Of a stretch of 64,000 bases of DNA, positions 1 through 7,532 are shown one piece after another. The DNA comes from Amycolatopsis acididurans. Lineage in GTDB: Bacteria; Actinomycetota; Actinomycetes; Mycobacteriales; Pseudonocardiaceae. Positions within the stretch are counted from its first letter, which is position 1. Each line of letters opens with the position of its first letter. Made by a program: the position numbers and the translations under genes. The DNA is taken from the NCBI RefSeq assembly GCF_012328925.1, contig NZ_JAAXLS010000001.1, positions 434,001 to 498,000 of the forward strand, read 5' to 3'. Below the pieces are notes generated by a model. That model had not been told where the DNA came from. It ran no database searches and saw only the letters and a program-made list of their open reading frames with translations.

Positions 1-515
1 CGGGTGACGATGTCGACGAACTCGTCGGCGCGGTCGTAGCGCAGATCGTGTTCGAGGTGCTCGCCGCGGCCGAAGTTCGCGGCCTCGGAGTCGTTGAGCG
101 AGGTCACGACGTTCCACGCGGCGCGCCCGCCGGTCATCAGGTCGAGTGTCGCGAAGTGCCGGGCCACGTGGAAAGGTTCGTAGTAGGTCGTGGAATAGGT
201 GGAAGCCACACCGAGGTGGCGGGTGGCCATCGCCATCACGGTCATCACCACGGTCGGGTCCATTTTGACCGATCGGATTCCGTGCCGGACGGCCAGTTCG
301 TGGCTGTTGTCGTAGATGTCGGGCATCGCCAGCCGGTCGTCGAAGAAGGCCATGTCGAACCGGCCGTCTTCGAGAGTGCGCGCGATGCGGGCGAAGTACT
401 CGGCGGTCAGGAAGTCGCTCGCCGAAGCAGGGGCCCGCCACGAGCCGACGTAGTTGGAGCAGTTCTGCGCCTGCAGGAACGCGATCAGCGCCATGGTCCG
501 CGGTGAGCTCGTCAT
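1..515 (-). CDS. LLM-class flavin-dependent monooxygenase, N-terminal part (truncated by window edge)
   Basis: About 171 codons of the N-terminus are present; the rest lies beyond base 1. The protein aligns along its whole visible length with the complete paralogue at 5874-7235 and shares the same landmarks: FFDDRLAMP, STTYYEPFHVARHFATLD, GGRAAWNVVTS, NDSEAANFG and RYDRADEF. These are typical of the NtaA/SnaA/DszA group, two-component FMNH2-dependent monooxygenases that act on sulfur- or nitrogen-containing substrates with a separate flavin reductase (family knowledge). The start is the ATG at 513-515. It is divergent from the IclR gene at 610, which probably regulates it (inference). Substrate unknown. 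Confidence 0.85.
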   Translation of the reverse strand, partial: MTSSPRTMALIAFLQAQNCSNYVGSWRAPASASDFLTAEYFARIARTLEDGRFDMAFFDDRLAMPDIYDNSHELAVRHGIRSVKMDPTVVMTVMAMATRHLGVASTYSTTYYEPFHVARHFATLDLMTGGRAAWNVVTSLNDSEAANFGRGEHLEHDLRYDRADEFVDIVT

Positions 516-609
516 CGAATCTCCTGTCGTGAAGCCGTGTTCACAGATTCGGCAAACCGTGGCAGGATCACCAAGCGGAGTTACAACTACTGCAACCAAC
601 GAGGGTGGG

Positions 610-1407
610 ATGGCCGAGGAGCTGGCCGGGCCGGCGCGGATCCTGCACGTGCTCGAAGCGCTCGCCGGGCTGGAACAGCCCGCGAACCTGCCGGTCATCG
701 CGGCGAAAGCGGGGCTGGGCAAGGCCAAGGCGTACCGCTCGCTGCGGGTACTGCAGGAGGAGGGCTACGTGGACCACGTCGGCCGCACCGGCTACCGCAT
801 CGGCAGCAGGGCTCTGGCGCTCGCGTCCCTGATGGGCCCGCGGCCGGCGCTGCTCCGGCTTGCGCGGCCGACCTTGGCGCGGCTGGCGGCGCACGCGGCG
901 GAGACCACGCATCTGCACCTGCGCAGTGGAACGCACCGGATCGTGATGCTGTCGGAGGATCCGCCGAACAACCCGGAACGTCTCGGCAGCACGGTCGGCG
1001 AACGCTCACCGCTGACCTCGGGCTGCGGCGGGACTTCGATACTGGCGTTCCTGCCCGCGGACCAGGCACGCGAAGTGCTCCGCCGGGACGGCACGAAACG
1101 GCGCGGTATCAACGCTTTGCTCACCCGGGTGCGCCGCAACGGATACGCCTTGTCCTTCAGCGACAATCACCCGGAGCTGAACGGGATCGCGGCCCCGCTG
1201 CTGGATCCGGACAGCGGGCACGCGATCGGTTCGATCTCGATAGCGGGTCACGAACGCCGCCTGCCCGAGCCCGTCCTGCTGCGGCTGCGGGGACCGCTCA
1301 TGGCGGCCTGTGCGGAGCTGGGCCCGCGGCTGGCGACCTTCCTCGGGCCCAACTCCACCGCACACCTGGAATCACTGGACGTGACGGTGCGCAACCTGCT
1401 CGCGTGA
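610..1407 (+). CDS. IclR family transcriptional regulator
   Basis: A 265-residue DNA-binding regulator. The N-terminal winged helix-turn-helix spans roughly residues 8-65 (LPVIAAKAGLGKAKAYRSLR, then a wing ending EGYVDHVGRTGYRIG); the IclR effector-binding domain follows. The effector domain lacks the very regular TGKVLLA signature seen in the other two IclR proteins of this window and has LTSGCGGTSILAF at that place, so it is a more distant family member. The ATG at 610 follows a GAGGGTGGG Shine-Dalgarno-like stretch; an upstream in-frame ATG at 454 would run back through the divergent gene and is less likely. Likely target: the divergent LLM monooxygenase. Confidence 0.88.
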   Translation: MAEELAGPARILHVLEALAGLEQPANLPVIAAKAGLGKAKAYRSLRVLQEEGYVDHVGRTGYRIGSRALALASLMGPRPALLRLARPTLARLAAHAAETTHLHLRSGTHRIVMLSEDPPNNPERLGSTVGERSPLTSGCGGTSILAFLPADQAREVLRRDGTKRRGINALLTRVRRNGYALSFSDNHPELNGIAAPLLDPDSGHAIGSISIAGHERRLPEPVLLRLRGPLMAACAELGPRLATFLGPNSTAHLESLDVTVRNLLA

Positions 1408-1414
1408 GCGCACG

Positions 1415-1900
1415 TCAGCTCGTGAATTCGGCGAACGTGCCGCGCTCGTAGGAACCGCCCTTCTGGCGCAGGATCACGCCCATCCGGTTGGCCGCGTTGA
1501 TCAGCGCGACGAGCGAGACGAGTGCCGCGACTTCGTTGTCGTCGAAGTGTTTGCGCACCTGCGCCCAGGTCTCGTCGGACACGCCCTGGTGCGCGTCGGC
1601 CAGCCGGGTGCCCTCCTCGGCCAGCGCCAGCGCGGCCTGCTCGGCTTCGCTGAACACGTTGGTCTCGCGCCAGACCGCGACGAGGTTGAGCCGTGTCGCG
1701 GTTTCGCCCTCGGCCGCCGCCTCCTTGGTGTGGAAGTCGACGCACCAGCCGCAGCCGTTGATCTGGCTGGCACGCAGCGCCACCAGTTCCTGCATCGTCT
1801 TCGTCAGACTCGACTGTGCCAGTACCGTGTTCAGGCCCGCGAACCGCTTGGTGAACTTGGCTCCGAGCTCGTTCTCGAACATGTTGAAACGCGTTTCCAT
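1415..1900 (-). CDS. Carboxymuconolactone decarboxylase / AhpD-like alkylhydroperoxidase family protein
   Basis: A 161-residue all-helical AhpD-fold protein. The peroxidatic CxxC motif is intact in INGCGWCVDFHTKEA, with the Cys-x-x-Cys-x-x-x-His arrangement of AhpD-type peroxidases; length fits the family. Such proteins reduce peroxides or act as disulfide reductases in the cytosol (family knowledge); the physiological partner is unknown. The start chosen is ATG at 1898-1900, preceded by GGAGAACCC; an earlier in-frame codon has no ribosome site. Convergent with the IclR gene, 7 bp apart. The TetR remnant just upstream suggests this gene once had a divergent TetR repressor. Confidence 0.88.
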   Translation of the reverse strand: METRFNMFENELGAKFTKRFAGLNTVLAQSSLTKTMQELVALRASQINGCGWCVDFHTKEAAAEGETATRLNLVAVWRETNVFSEAEQAALALAEEGTRLADAHQGVSDETWAQVRKHFDDNEVAALVSLVALINAANRMGVILRQKGGSYERGTFAEFTS

Positions 1901-1988
1901 GGCTGGGTTCTCCTTGCCGGTCTTGCGTGGACGAACACAAGACACCGGCGTTCCCGCGCGTGTGACGTGACCTGCGCCACGCGCGCGA

Positions 1989-2066
1989 TCAGCGGCCGCG
2001 CCGCAGCGCCGCCGCGAGTCCCTGTTTGGTCGCGACCAATCCGGTGTAGCGATGCACCCACCTCAC
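1989..2066 (-). pseudogene. Remnant of a TetR/AcrR family regulator
   Basis: The minus strand encodes a 25-codon fragment, VRWVHRYTGLVATKQGLAAA and then LRRGR plus stop, which matches the conserved middle of TetR/AcrR regulators (usually ...ATKRGLAAALHSGD...). Both the N-terminal helix-turn-helix and the C-terminal dimerisation half are missing, and no other TetR-like sequence lies nearby. It sits between the AhpD-like gene and a good inverted repeat at 2078-2102. The recognition rests on a short motif, so confidence is moderate. Confidence 0.55.
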
Positions 2067-2077
2067 GAGTGCGGTTC

Positions 2078-2102
2078 CTAACCGGAAGGGTCCTCCGGTT
2101 AG
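2078..2102. promoter_or_regulatory. 25-bp perfect inverted repeat, probable TetR-type operator
   Basis: CTAACCGGA and TCCGGTTAG are perfect 9-bp arms around a 7-bp centre. The size and the CTAACCGG half-site are typical of TetR operators. It lies directly upstream of the TetR remnant and 57 bp before the TfoX-like gene, so it may be an orphaned operator. A transcription-terminator hairpin is less likely because there is no T-run. Confidence 0.5.
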
Positions 2103-2158
2103 CCTGCGACTCTGGCCGGGTAGGTGCGGAAACGGCCGCGGCGGCCCATAATCCCGCT

Positions 2159-2500
2159 ATGGTCTACGACCGCGTGCTGGCGGACCGGATCCGGGAGCTC
2201 CTCGGTGGCGAGGAGGGGCTCGGCGAGCACGCGATGTTCGGCGGACTGGCCTTCCTCGTGTGCGGCAACATGGCGGTGGCCGCCAGCGGGCAGGGCGGCC
2301 TGATGGTGCGCGTGCCGCCCCAGGACTGCGACGAGCTGACCGGCTCGCACGTGCGGCCGATGGTGATGCGCGGCCGTGAGATGCGTGGCTGGCTCCGGGT
2401 GGACGCCGAGGCCGTGCGCTCCGCGAAGGCGCTCGAACGCTGGGTGAGCAGGGGCGTGGCATTCGCGCGCTCCCTGCCGGCCAAGGCAGGCCATGGCTGA
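2159..2500 (+). CDS. TfoX N-terminal domain family protein
   Basis: A 113-residue protein made almost entirely of a TfoX_N domain: MVYDRVLADRIRELLGGE at the start, then EHAMFGGLAFLVCGNMAVAA and a C-terminal ALERWVSRGVAFARSLP helix. In Proteobacteria TfoX controls competence, but short actinobacterial TfoX_N proteins are widespread and of unknown function (family knowledge). It overlaps the following small membrane-protein gene by 8 bp and is probably co-transcribed with it. Confidence 0.85.
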   Translation: MVYDRVLADRIRELLGGEEGLGEHAMFGGLAFLVCGNMAVAASGQGGLMVRVPPQDCDELTGSHVRPMVMRGREMRGWLRVDAEAVRSAKALERWVSRGVAFARSLPAKAGHG

Positions 2501-2672
2501 GCTGCGGGCCGCGGTGGTCCTGTTCGTCGCCTGGGGGCTGACGATCATCGCCGTGGTCTCGGTGCCGCTGATTCTGGAGGCGGGCGGTACCGCCTACCGG
2601 TGGGGCGTGCTCGGCGGGTCCGTCGTGCTCGCCGCCGTGTGCTGGACCGCGGTCGCTCGCCGCCCGCGTTAG
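2493..2672 (+). CDS. Small two-helix membrane protein (59 aa)
   Basis: The ATG lies inside the end of the TfoX-like gene (ATGGCTGA overlap), indicating translational coupling. The 59-residue product has two hydrophobic segments, about residues 6-28 (AVVLFVAWGLTIIAVVSVPL) and 38-54 (GVLGGSVVLAAVCWTAV), and a basic ARRPR tail, consistent with a hairpin integral membrane protein with its tail in the cytosol. No family recognised. Its stop overlaps the stop of the convergent LysR-like gene by 4 bp. Confidence 0.7.
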   Translation: MAELRAAVVLFVAWGLTIIAVVSVPLILEAGGTAYRWGVLGGSVVLAAVCWTAVARRPR

Positions 2673-3382
2673 CCGCGACGGCGCGGTTTGCCGCGTTTGC
2701 CGCCGCGCGGCGTGCCCTGGCGGCGGGTCTTGCCGGTGGCCGGCTTGCGCGGTTCGGGCTCGGGGCGTTTCCGCGTCGCCGGCGCCTGCGCCAGGCGGCC
2801 GCGGGTGCTGTTGACCGTGCGGCCGCGGACGATCCCGATGAACTGCTCCATCAGGTCGGAGGTCTCCTCCTCGGGCCAGGACAGCGCCACGCGCGAGGCC
2901 GGGACGCCGGACAGCGGCCGGTAGATCAGGTCGCGGCGGTGATGCAGCCGCGCCAGCGACTGCGGCACCACCAGCAGCCCGACGCCCGCCGCGACCAGCT
3001 GGATCGCATCGCCCGTGGTGGCCGGCCGTTCGATCGCGGGACGACCCGGCGGCCGCGCCCAGTCGAGCGTGTCGTCCAGCGGATGCAGCACGACGTCCTC
3101 GGCCAGATCGGCGGGGGAGACCTCGTCGGCGGCGGCGATCAGATGGTCCTTCGGGGCCACGACCACGGTGGTCTCGGTGTAGAGCGGGATGGCGTGCAGC
3201 CCGGTGCGGTCGGTGGGCAGCCGCAGCAGCACCGCCTCGGCGCCGCCGTCCCGCACGAGGCCGGCCGCCTCGGCGGCCGGTACCTGCATCAGCTCCAGCG
3301 CGACCCCGGGGACCCGCTCGGCCCACATGCGCACCCACTTGCCGGGCGTGACGCCGGGAACGTACGCGAGCCTGAAGGTCAC
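2669..3382 (-). CDS. LysR-type substrate-binding domain protein lacking a DNA-binding domain, with a basic tail
   Basis: 237 residues. The N-terminus starts directly in a periplasmic-binding-protein-like fold (MTFRLAYVPGVTPGKWVRMW), with no LysR winged helix; LysR co-inducer domain features follow (TTGDAIQLVAAGVGLLVVPQ near residues 122-141). The last 35 or so residues are extremely rich in Lys, Arg and Pro (KPATGKTRRQGTPRGGKRG), which could contact nucleic acid. In actinobacteria such proteins are found beside DUF5997 proteins, as here. The GTG at 3380-3382 has no ribosome site but lies 6 bp after a TAACCT -10-like box, suggesting a leaderless mRNA. Function unknown. Confidence 0.82.
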   Translation of the reverse strand: MTFRLAYVPGVTPGKWVRMWAERVPGVALELMQVPAAEAAGLVRDGGAEAVLLRLPTDRTGLHAIPLYTETTVVVAPKDHLIAAADEVSPADLAEDVVLHPLDDTLDWARPPGRPAIERPATTGDAIQLVAAGVGLLVVPQSLARLHHRRDLIYRPLSGVPASRVALSWPEEETSDLMEQFIGIVRGRTVNSTRGRLAQAPATRKRPEPEPRKPATGKTRRQGTPRGGKRGKPRRRG

Positions 3383-3388
3383 CGGCCC

Positions 3389-3412
3389 AGGTTACCGGCC
3401 GTGACTTATCCT
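3389..3412. promoter_or_regulatory. Divergent -10 boxes for a leaderless gene pair
   Basis: Only 37 bp separate the two divergent starts. On the minus strand TAACCT (3389-3394) ends 6 bp before the GTG at 3382; on the plus strand TATCCT (3407-3412) ends 7 bp before the ATG at 3420. Neither gene has a Shine-Dalgarno sequence. The arrangement suggests that transcription starts at or next to both start codons. No convincing -35 boxes. Confidence 0.5.
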
Positions 3413-3419
3413 GGACCGC

Positions 3420-3794
3420 ATGACGTCGCGCAAGACCTCCCAGACCATGAAGCCCGCGACCGCGGCGAAGAAGCTGGGTGTGTACCTCCAGGCCGCCCCG
3501 GCCGAGTTCCAGGAGGGCGTCATCTCGCGCGACGAGCTCAACGCGTTGCAGGCCGACCCGCCCGAATGGCTGCGCGAGCTGCGCCGCAACGGGCCGCACC
3601 CGAGGCCGGTCGTCGCGGCGAAGCTGGGCGTGTCCATCAGCGGACTGGCGCGCGGCGGGATCACCGAACCACTGACCACCGAGCAGATCAACGAGCTCAA
3701 GGACGCGAACCCGGACTGGCTGCGACGCGAACGCGAGACGCAGGCCGAAGTGCGCCGGGAGAACGCGCGGCTGAAGGATCAGGGCTCCGAGTAG
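3420..3794 (+). CDS. DUF5997 family protein
   Basis: A 124-residue soluble protein matching the actinobacterial DUF5997 pattern: TMKPATAAKKLGVYLQAAP at the N-terminus, EFQEGVISRDELNALQADPP, then WLRELRRNGPHPRPVVAAKL and GVSISGLARGGITEPLTTEQ. The motif order suggests two helix-turn-helix-like segments, but no function is established. It is divergent from the LysR-substrate-domain protein, an association seen repeatedly in actinobacteria; a joint role is plausible but unproven. Confidence 0.85.
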   Translation: MTSRKTSQTMKPATAAKKLGVYLQAAPAEFQEGVISRDELNALQADPPEWLRELRRNGPHPRPVVAAKLGVSISGLARGGITEPLTTEQINELKDANPDWLRRERETQAEVRRENARLKDQGSE

Positions 3795-3799
3795 ACCGG

Positions 3800-3830
3800 G
3801 TACGGCCCAGCCGCGGCCGTGGGAAGCGCG
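3800..3830. terminator. Weak hairpin between convergent genes
   Basis: ACGGCC and GGCCGT form 6-bp arms around a 7-bp loop between the DUF5997 gene and the convergent flavin monooxygenase. There is no T-tract, so termination activity is uncertain. Confidence 0.3.
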
Positions 3831-3838
3831 TGCTCGGC

Positions 3839-5071
3839 TTAGCCTTGCGCGAGATACCTCGCCAAATGCGCGCTGAGCTCACCGGCGTCCGCATCGGCCC
3901 CATCGATGAGACTCGACCGGCGGCGGCGTAGGAACGGCATCCCCAGCAGGTACAGCCCCGGCCACGCCGTCACTCCGCCGTCGTGGCGGACGCGGCCCTT
4001 CCGGTCCAGCACGGGCACATCGAGCCACGACAAATCCGGCCGGAACCCGGTGGCCCACACGATCGAGCGGATCTCGCCGCCGTCAAGGTCCACGGTGAGC
4101 GGCGGCTTTCCTGGCAGCTCCGTCGCGGGGAAACGCTCCGGCGGGCCGCAGTCGGTGAAGCCGGAATCCGCCGCCCACGTGTCGAAGGTGTCGAGCAGGC
4201 GGCCCAGTTTGAGATCGGCCAAGGCACAGACATTGGGCAGCGAACCCGAGAACTGCGCCCGCCCGTCCCGCACGCCCGCGAACTTGCCCGCCAGCCGGAC
4301 ACCGATGCCGGTCAGCGCATTCAGGTCCACGGTGACCCGCTCCGGAGTGCCCACGAGCTGCATCGAGGGCAGGTTCCGGGCCCGCGTCAGGTCGGGCACC
4401 TCGTCGTAGCGCTCGTCGAACACGCCCGCCGCGTCCATCCACCACAACACGTCCCGGCCACGGTAAACCCGCGGCATTCGCACGTGCTCGCCCACCGCCA
4501 GTGTCACCGGCCTGCCCGAGGAGTGCACCTCCCGCGCGATCTGGACGCCCGTGGACGACGCGCCGACCACGAGCACTCCGCCATCGGGCAGCTGCCCCGG
4601 CTCCCGGTAGCCGAGCGCCGTCAGCGTCGTGATGTCCGCGGGCACGGCGCCGGCGACCGGTGGCAGGTTCGCGACGTTGTGCGCACCGGACGCGAGCACC
4701 ACCGTGCGTGCTCGCCAGGTGTCCTGGTCGGTGCGCACCAGGAAACCGTCGCCGCCGGGCCGCACGGACTCCACGGTCGTGTTCGCCCGTACGGGCGCGC
4801 CGGTCACCTTCGCGTAGTCGCCGATGAGACGGGCCAGCTCGGAAGCCGTCTGGTAGCCGTCGGGATCGTCGCCGGAGTAAGCGAAATCGGGTAGCCGGGT
4901 CATCCAGTTCGGCGTGAGCAACCGGAACGAGTCCCACCGCTGTGTGCGCCACGAGTGGGCCACCTCGCCGCGTTCGAGGACCACGTGGTCGATCGAGCGC
5001 TCGGCGAGGTGGCGGCTCATGGCGAGACCGCAGTGGCCCGCACCGACGACGAGTGTCGTCACCTTCGGCAC
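3839..5071 (-). CDS. FAD/NAD(P)H-dependent monooxygenase, CzcO / Baeyer-Villiger-like flavoprotein
   Basis: 410 residues. An N-terminal FAD-binding Rossmann motif (VVGAGHCGLAMSRHLAERS) is followed by WRTQRWDSFRLLTPNW, typical of CzcO-like and flavin-containing monooxygenases. A second dinucleotide motif (VVGASSTGVQIAREV) lies near residue 175 for NAD(P)H, and ATGFRPDLSWLDVP near residue 350 matches the conserved ATGF element of the family. Probably a cytosolic hydroxylase or Baeyer-Villiger enzyme; substrate unknown. The GTG start at 5069-5071 lies 4 bp after the OsmC stop, indicating translational coupling and a two-gene operon. Confidence 0.82.
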   Translation of the reverse strand: MPKVTTLVVGAGHCGLAMSRHLAERSIDHVVLERGEVAHSWRTQRWDSFRLLTPNWMTRLPDFAYSGDDPDGYQTASELARLIGDYAKVTGAPVRANTTVESVRPGGDGFLVRTDQDTWRARTVVLASGAHNVANLPPVAGAVPADITTLTALGYREPGQLPDGGVLVVGASSTGVQIAREVHSSGRPVTLAVGEHVRMPRVYRGRDVLWWMDAAGVFDERYDEVPDLTRARNLPSMQLVGTPERVTVDLNALTGIGVRLAGKFAGVRDGRAQFSGSLPNVCALADLKLGRLLDTFDTWAADSGFTDCGPPERFPATELPGKPPLTVDLDGGEIRSIVWATGFRPDLSWLDVPVLDRKGRVRHDGGVTAWPGLYLLGMPFLRRRRSSLIDGADADAGELSAHLARYLAQG

Positions 5072-5075
5072 GGTC

Positions 5076-5636
5076 TTAGTTGACTTCCACCGTGACGTTG
5101 GTGGGGTTGGTGAGGATGTCGTAGACCGCGGAACGCTTCTGCGACTGTGCGACAAGAGCCTTGACGTCTTCCGGACCGGCGTCGGCCTCGATGTCGTAGG
5201 ACACCCGCACGTCGCTGAAACCGTTGCGCACGTCGGGATCGGCGCCGAGGATGCCGTGAATGTCGAAGTCCGCCTCGATCGTGGCCTTGACCGAGCGCAG
5301 CTGGATCTGCCGCTGCTGCGCGACGGCCGCGACGCCCGCGGTGAGGCAGCTGCCCAGCGCCACCAGCACGAACTCGACGGGCGTGATCCCGTTGTCCTCG
5401 GCGGCGAACACCTCGGGGTGGTCGGCGTCGAACTCGTAGCGGGCCTTGTGCCGGTGCTCGGCGCCGAGCCCGTAGAAGGTCTCCACGCTGGAGTGGCTCT
5501 GGGTGCCCTTGACCCAGGTGTTCACTGTGCGCCAGGTGAACTTCGCGATGTCCGGCGCATCACCCAGCGCCTCGCGGGCACCCAGCAGCGCCTCGACGTT
5601 GACGCCGTTGTCCACCGGCAGATCGGTCGCGGTCAT
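5076..5636 (-). CDS. OsmC family protein
   Basis: 186 residues. The C-terminal two-thirds is an OsmC/Ohr-type domain: THTG-like region RHKARYEFDADHPEVFAAED, then GITPVEFVLVALGSCLTAGV, which carries the conserved Cys on the central helix. Only this one Cys is obvious, as in many OsmC-like (not Ohr) proteins; the N-terminal extension is also common in actinobacteria. Likely role: thiol-dependent peroxide or organic hydroperoxide protection (family knowledge). ATG at 5634-5636 is preceded by GGGGAGGACC. First gene of an operon with the flavin monooxygenase. Confidence 0.87.
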   Translation of the reverse strand: MTATDLPVDNGVNVEALLGAREALGDAPDIAKFTWRTVNTWVKGTQSHSSVETFYGLGAEHRHKARYEFDADHPEVFAAEDNGITPVEFVLVALGSCLTAGVAAVAQQRQIQLRSVKATIEADFDIHGILGADPDVRNGFSDVRVSYDIEADAGPEDVKALVAQSQKRSAVYDILTNPTNVTVEVN

Positions 5637-5671
5637 GAGTTTGGTCCTCCCCGGAAACGGGCTGTGTCGTG

Positions 5672-5833
5672 ATGACTCCGAAGTCTGGGGGAGCGGGCGC
5701 GCGAGCACGACCCTTCTCACGACGTGGACACGAGGCCGACACGCCCACATCTTTGGATCTGAAGAAGGAGAAGAACTTCTTCGAGACCAGGGTCACCGAC
5801 TACCAGACCGGCGGCTCTCTCGACTGGGACTGA
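5672..5833 (+). CDS. Candidate small ORF or gene remnant (53 aa), function unknown
   Basis: Within a 237-bp gap, one plus-strand frame runs from ATG 5672 to TGA 5831-5833. Its last 24 codons (encoding LKKEKNFFETRVTDYQTGGS and then LDWD) end in G or C at almost every third position, as real genes here do, while the first half does not. Either a short peptide starts later (for example at a TTG near 5756) or this is the tail of a decayed gene. No clear ribosome site. Not recognised. Confidence 0.3.
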   Translation: MTPKSGGAGARARPFSRRGHEADTPTSLDLKKEKNFFETRVTDYQTGGSLDWD

Positions 5834-5873
5834 TCACGGCGTGCACCGGCGCGGGCCCGCTTCCGAGCCCGCG

Positions 5874-7235
5874 TCACGCGGCGCTGTGCGCGTTCGCCGG
5901 CCTGGCGAGTCCGAGGTTTTCGCGCAACGTCGTGCCGCTGTAGGTGCTCCGGAACACCCCGCGTTTGCGCAGCTCCGGCACCGCGAGCCGGACGAAGTCC
6001 TCGAACGCGCCCGGCAGGTGGGTGGCAGCGATGACGAAACCGTCGCACGAACGGGATTCGAACCAGTCCTGCATCTGGTCGGCCACCTGCGCGCCGGTGC
6101 CCACGAAACGCGGGCCCTGCAACAGCGTCGCCCGGTGCCCGGCCAGCGTGCGCAGGGTCAGCGGCTGCTCGCCGACGTGCCGTTTGACGCCCTGGACCAG
6201 GCCGCGCATCCCGGACACCGAGTTGATCAGCTCGTCGGTGATCACGTCGTCGAGGGAATGGCCGGAGAAGTCGTAGTTCATCAGCTCCGAGAGCAGGGTG
6301 AGCGAGGCCATCGGATGCACGAGCTGGTCGAGGAACATCGCCTCTTTCTCCTTGGCGATCGTCTCGGTCTCGCCGACGATCGTGTAGGCCATCGGCAGCA
6401 GCCGCACTTTCTGTGCGTCGCGGCCTTCGGCGGTCACGAGATCCTTCTGCTCGCGGTAGTGATCGAGCGCGATCTCGCGGTCCGGATCGGCGGTGAAGAT
6501 CAGATCCGCCCACCGAGCCGCGAACTTCCGCCCGCGCGGGGACTGCCCGGCCTGGATGATCGGTGGCCTGCCCTGCGGCGGCCGCGGCACGGTCAGCGGG
6601 CCTTGTACCGAGAAGTAGCGACCCTGGTGATCGAGCTCGTGCACCTTGTCCGGGTCGCCGAAGATCCCGGCGTCGCGGTCGCCGATGATCGCCCCGTCCT
6701 CCCACGAGTCCCAGAGCTTGGCGACCACGTCGATGAACTCCTCGGCGCGGTCGTAGCGTTCGTCGTGGCCCAGGTGTTCGGAGATGCCGTAGTTGCGCGC
6801 CTCCGAGTCGTTCACCGACGTGACGACGTTCCACGCGGCACGTCCGCCGCTGAGGTGATCGAGCGTCGCGAAGGCGCGCGCGACGTGGAACGGCGGGTAG
6901 TACGTCGTCGAGTACGTGGCGCCCAGCCCCAGATGCGAGGTCGCCGCGCCGGCCGCGCCGAGCACGGCGGTCAGATCCAGCTTGATCGGGCGGGCACCGT
7001 AACGCACCGCCTCACCGGGGGAGCCGGCGTAGATCGCGGGCATCGCCAGCCGGTCGTCGAAGAACATCAGATCGAACGTGCCCTCTTCCAGCACCCGCGC
7101 GATCCGCTGGTAGTAACGCAGATCGAGATAGTCCTCGGTGGCGCTCGGATAGCGCCACGATCCCGAGTAGACGGTCACATTGGACGCTTGCATGAAGCCG
7201 ACCAGCGTCATCTGGTCGGCGCGTTTTCCGGACAT
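5874..7235 (-). CDS. NtaA/SnaA/DszA-type FMNH2-dependent monooxygenase (LLM class)
   Basis: 453 residues, the usual length for this group. Landmarks: LVGFMQASNVTVYSGSWRYP, FFDDRLAMPAIYAGSPGEA, GGRAAWNVVTSVNDSEARN, HFD-equivalent LDHQGRYFSVQGPLTVPRPP and GRPPIIQAGQSPRGRKFAAR. Such enzymes use FMNH2 from a separate reductase to cleave C-S or C-N bonds (for example nitrilotriacetate, dibenzothiophene sulfone); substrate here unknown. Good ribosome site GAGAGGAGACA before ATG 7235. It is the last gene of the minus-strand set headed by LacI, but a 22-bp repeat array separates it from the CoA-ester lyase. A paralogue lies at 1-515. Confidence 0.88.
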   Translation of the reverse strand: MSGKRADQMTLVGFMQASNVTVYSGSWRYPSATEDYLDLRYYQRIARVLEEGTFDLMFFDDRLAMPAIYAGSPGEAVRYGARPIKLDLTAVLGAAGAATSHLGLGATYSTTYYPPFHVARAFATLDHLSGGRAAWNVVTSVNDSEARNYGISEHLGHDERYDRAEEFIDVVAKLWDSWEDGAIIGDRDAGIFGDPDKVHELDHQGRYFSVQGPLTVPRPPQGRPPIIQAGQSPRGRKFAARWADLIFTADPDREIALDHYREQKDLVTAEGRDAQKVRLLPMAYTIVGETETIAKEKEAMFLDQLVHPMASLTLLSELMNYDFSGHSLDDVITDELINSVSGMRGLVQGVKRHVGEQPLTLRTLAGHRATLLQGPRFVGTGAQVADQMQDWFESRSCDGFVIAATHLPGAFEDFVRLAVPELRKRGVFRSTYSGTTLRENLGLARPANAHSAA

Positions 7236-7292
7236 GATTGTCTCCTCTCGAAGAAGTCTTGCCAGCCCAACTCATTCGCTGCTCAGAACCAT

Positions 7293-7532
7293 GAACTCGC
7301 GCGCCTGGAACGCCCGGCTCGGGCGCCTGGAACGCTCGACTCGGGCACTCGGAATGCTCGACTCGAGCGCTGGGAATGCTCGACTCGGCCGCCCGGGATG
7401 CTCGACTCGAGCGCTGGGAATGCCCAACTCGCGCACCCGGAACCCGCGACTCGGGCACTCGGAACCCTCGACTCGGGCACTCGGAACCCTCGACTCGGGC
7501 GCTCGGAAACCTCAACTCGCGCACCAGGTGGG
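7293..7532. repeat. Array of eleven 22-bp degenerate tandem repeats
   Basis: Eleven head-to-tail units with an exact 22-bp period start at 7293, 7315, 7337, 7359, 7381, 7403, 7425, 7447, 7469, 7491 and 7513. The commonest unit reads CGACTCGGGCACTC followed by GGAACCCT; units at 7447 and 7469 are identical. Unit junctions such as GCTCGA-C-TCGAGC are palindromic. The array fills the whole gap up to the stop codon of the CoA-ester lyase. There are no unique spacers, so it is not CRISPR. Two and a half further units are found inside the gene at 15427-18855. Confidence 0.9.

Noticed and set aside
5672..5833. Lasso or other RiPP precursor peptide
   Set aside because: The C-terminus has acidic and aromatic residues, but no maturation enzyme is nearby and no leader motif matches.
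7293..7532. Possible CRISPR array
   Set aside because: Units are contiguous at 22 bp with no unique spacers, and no cas genes are present.
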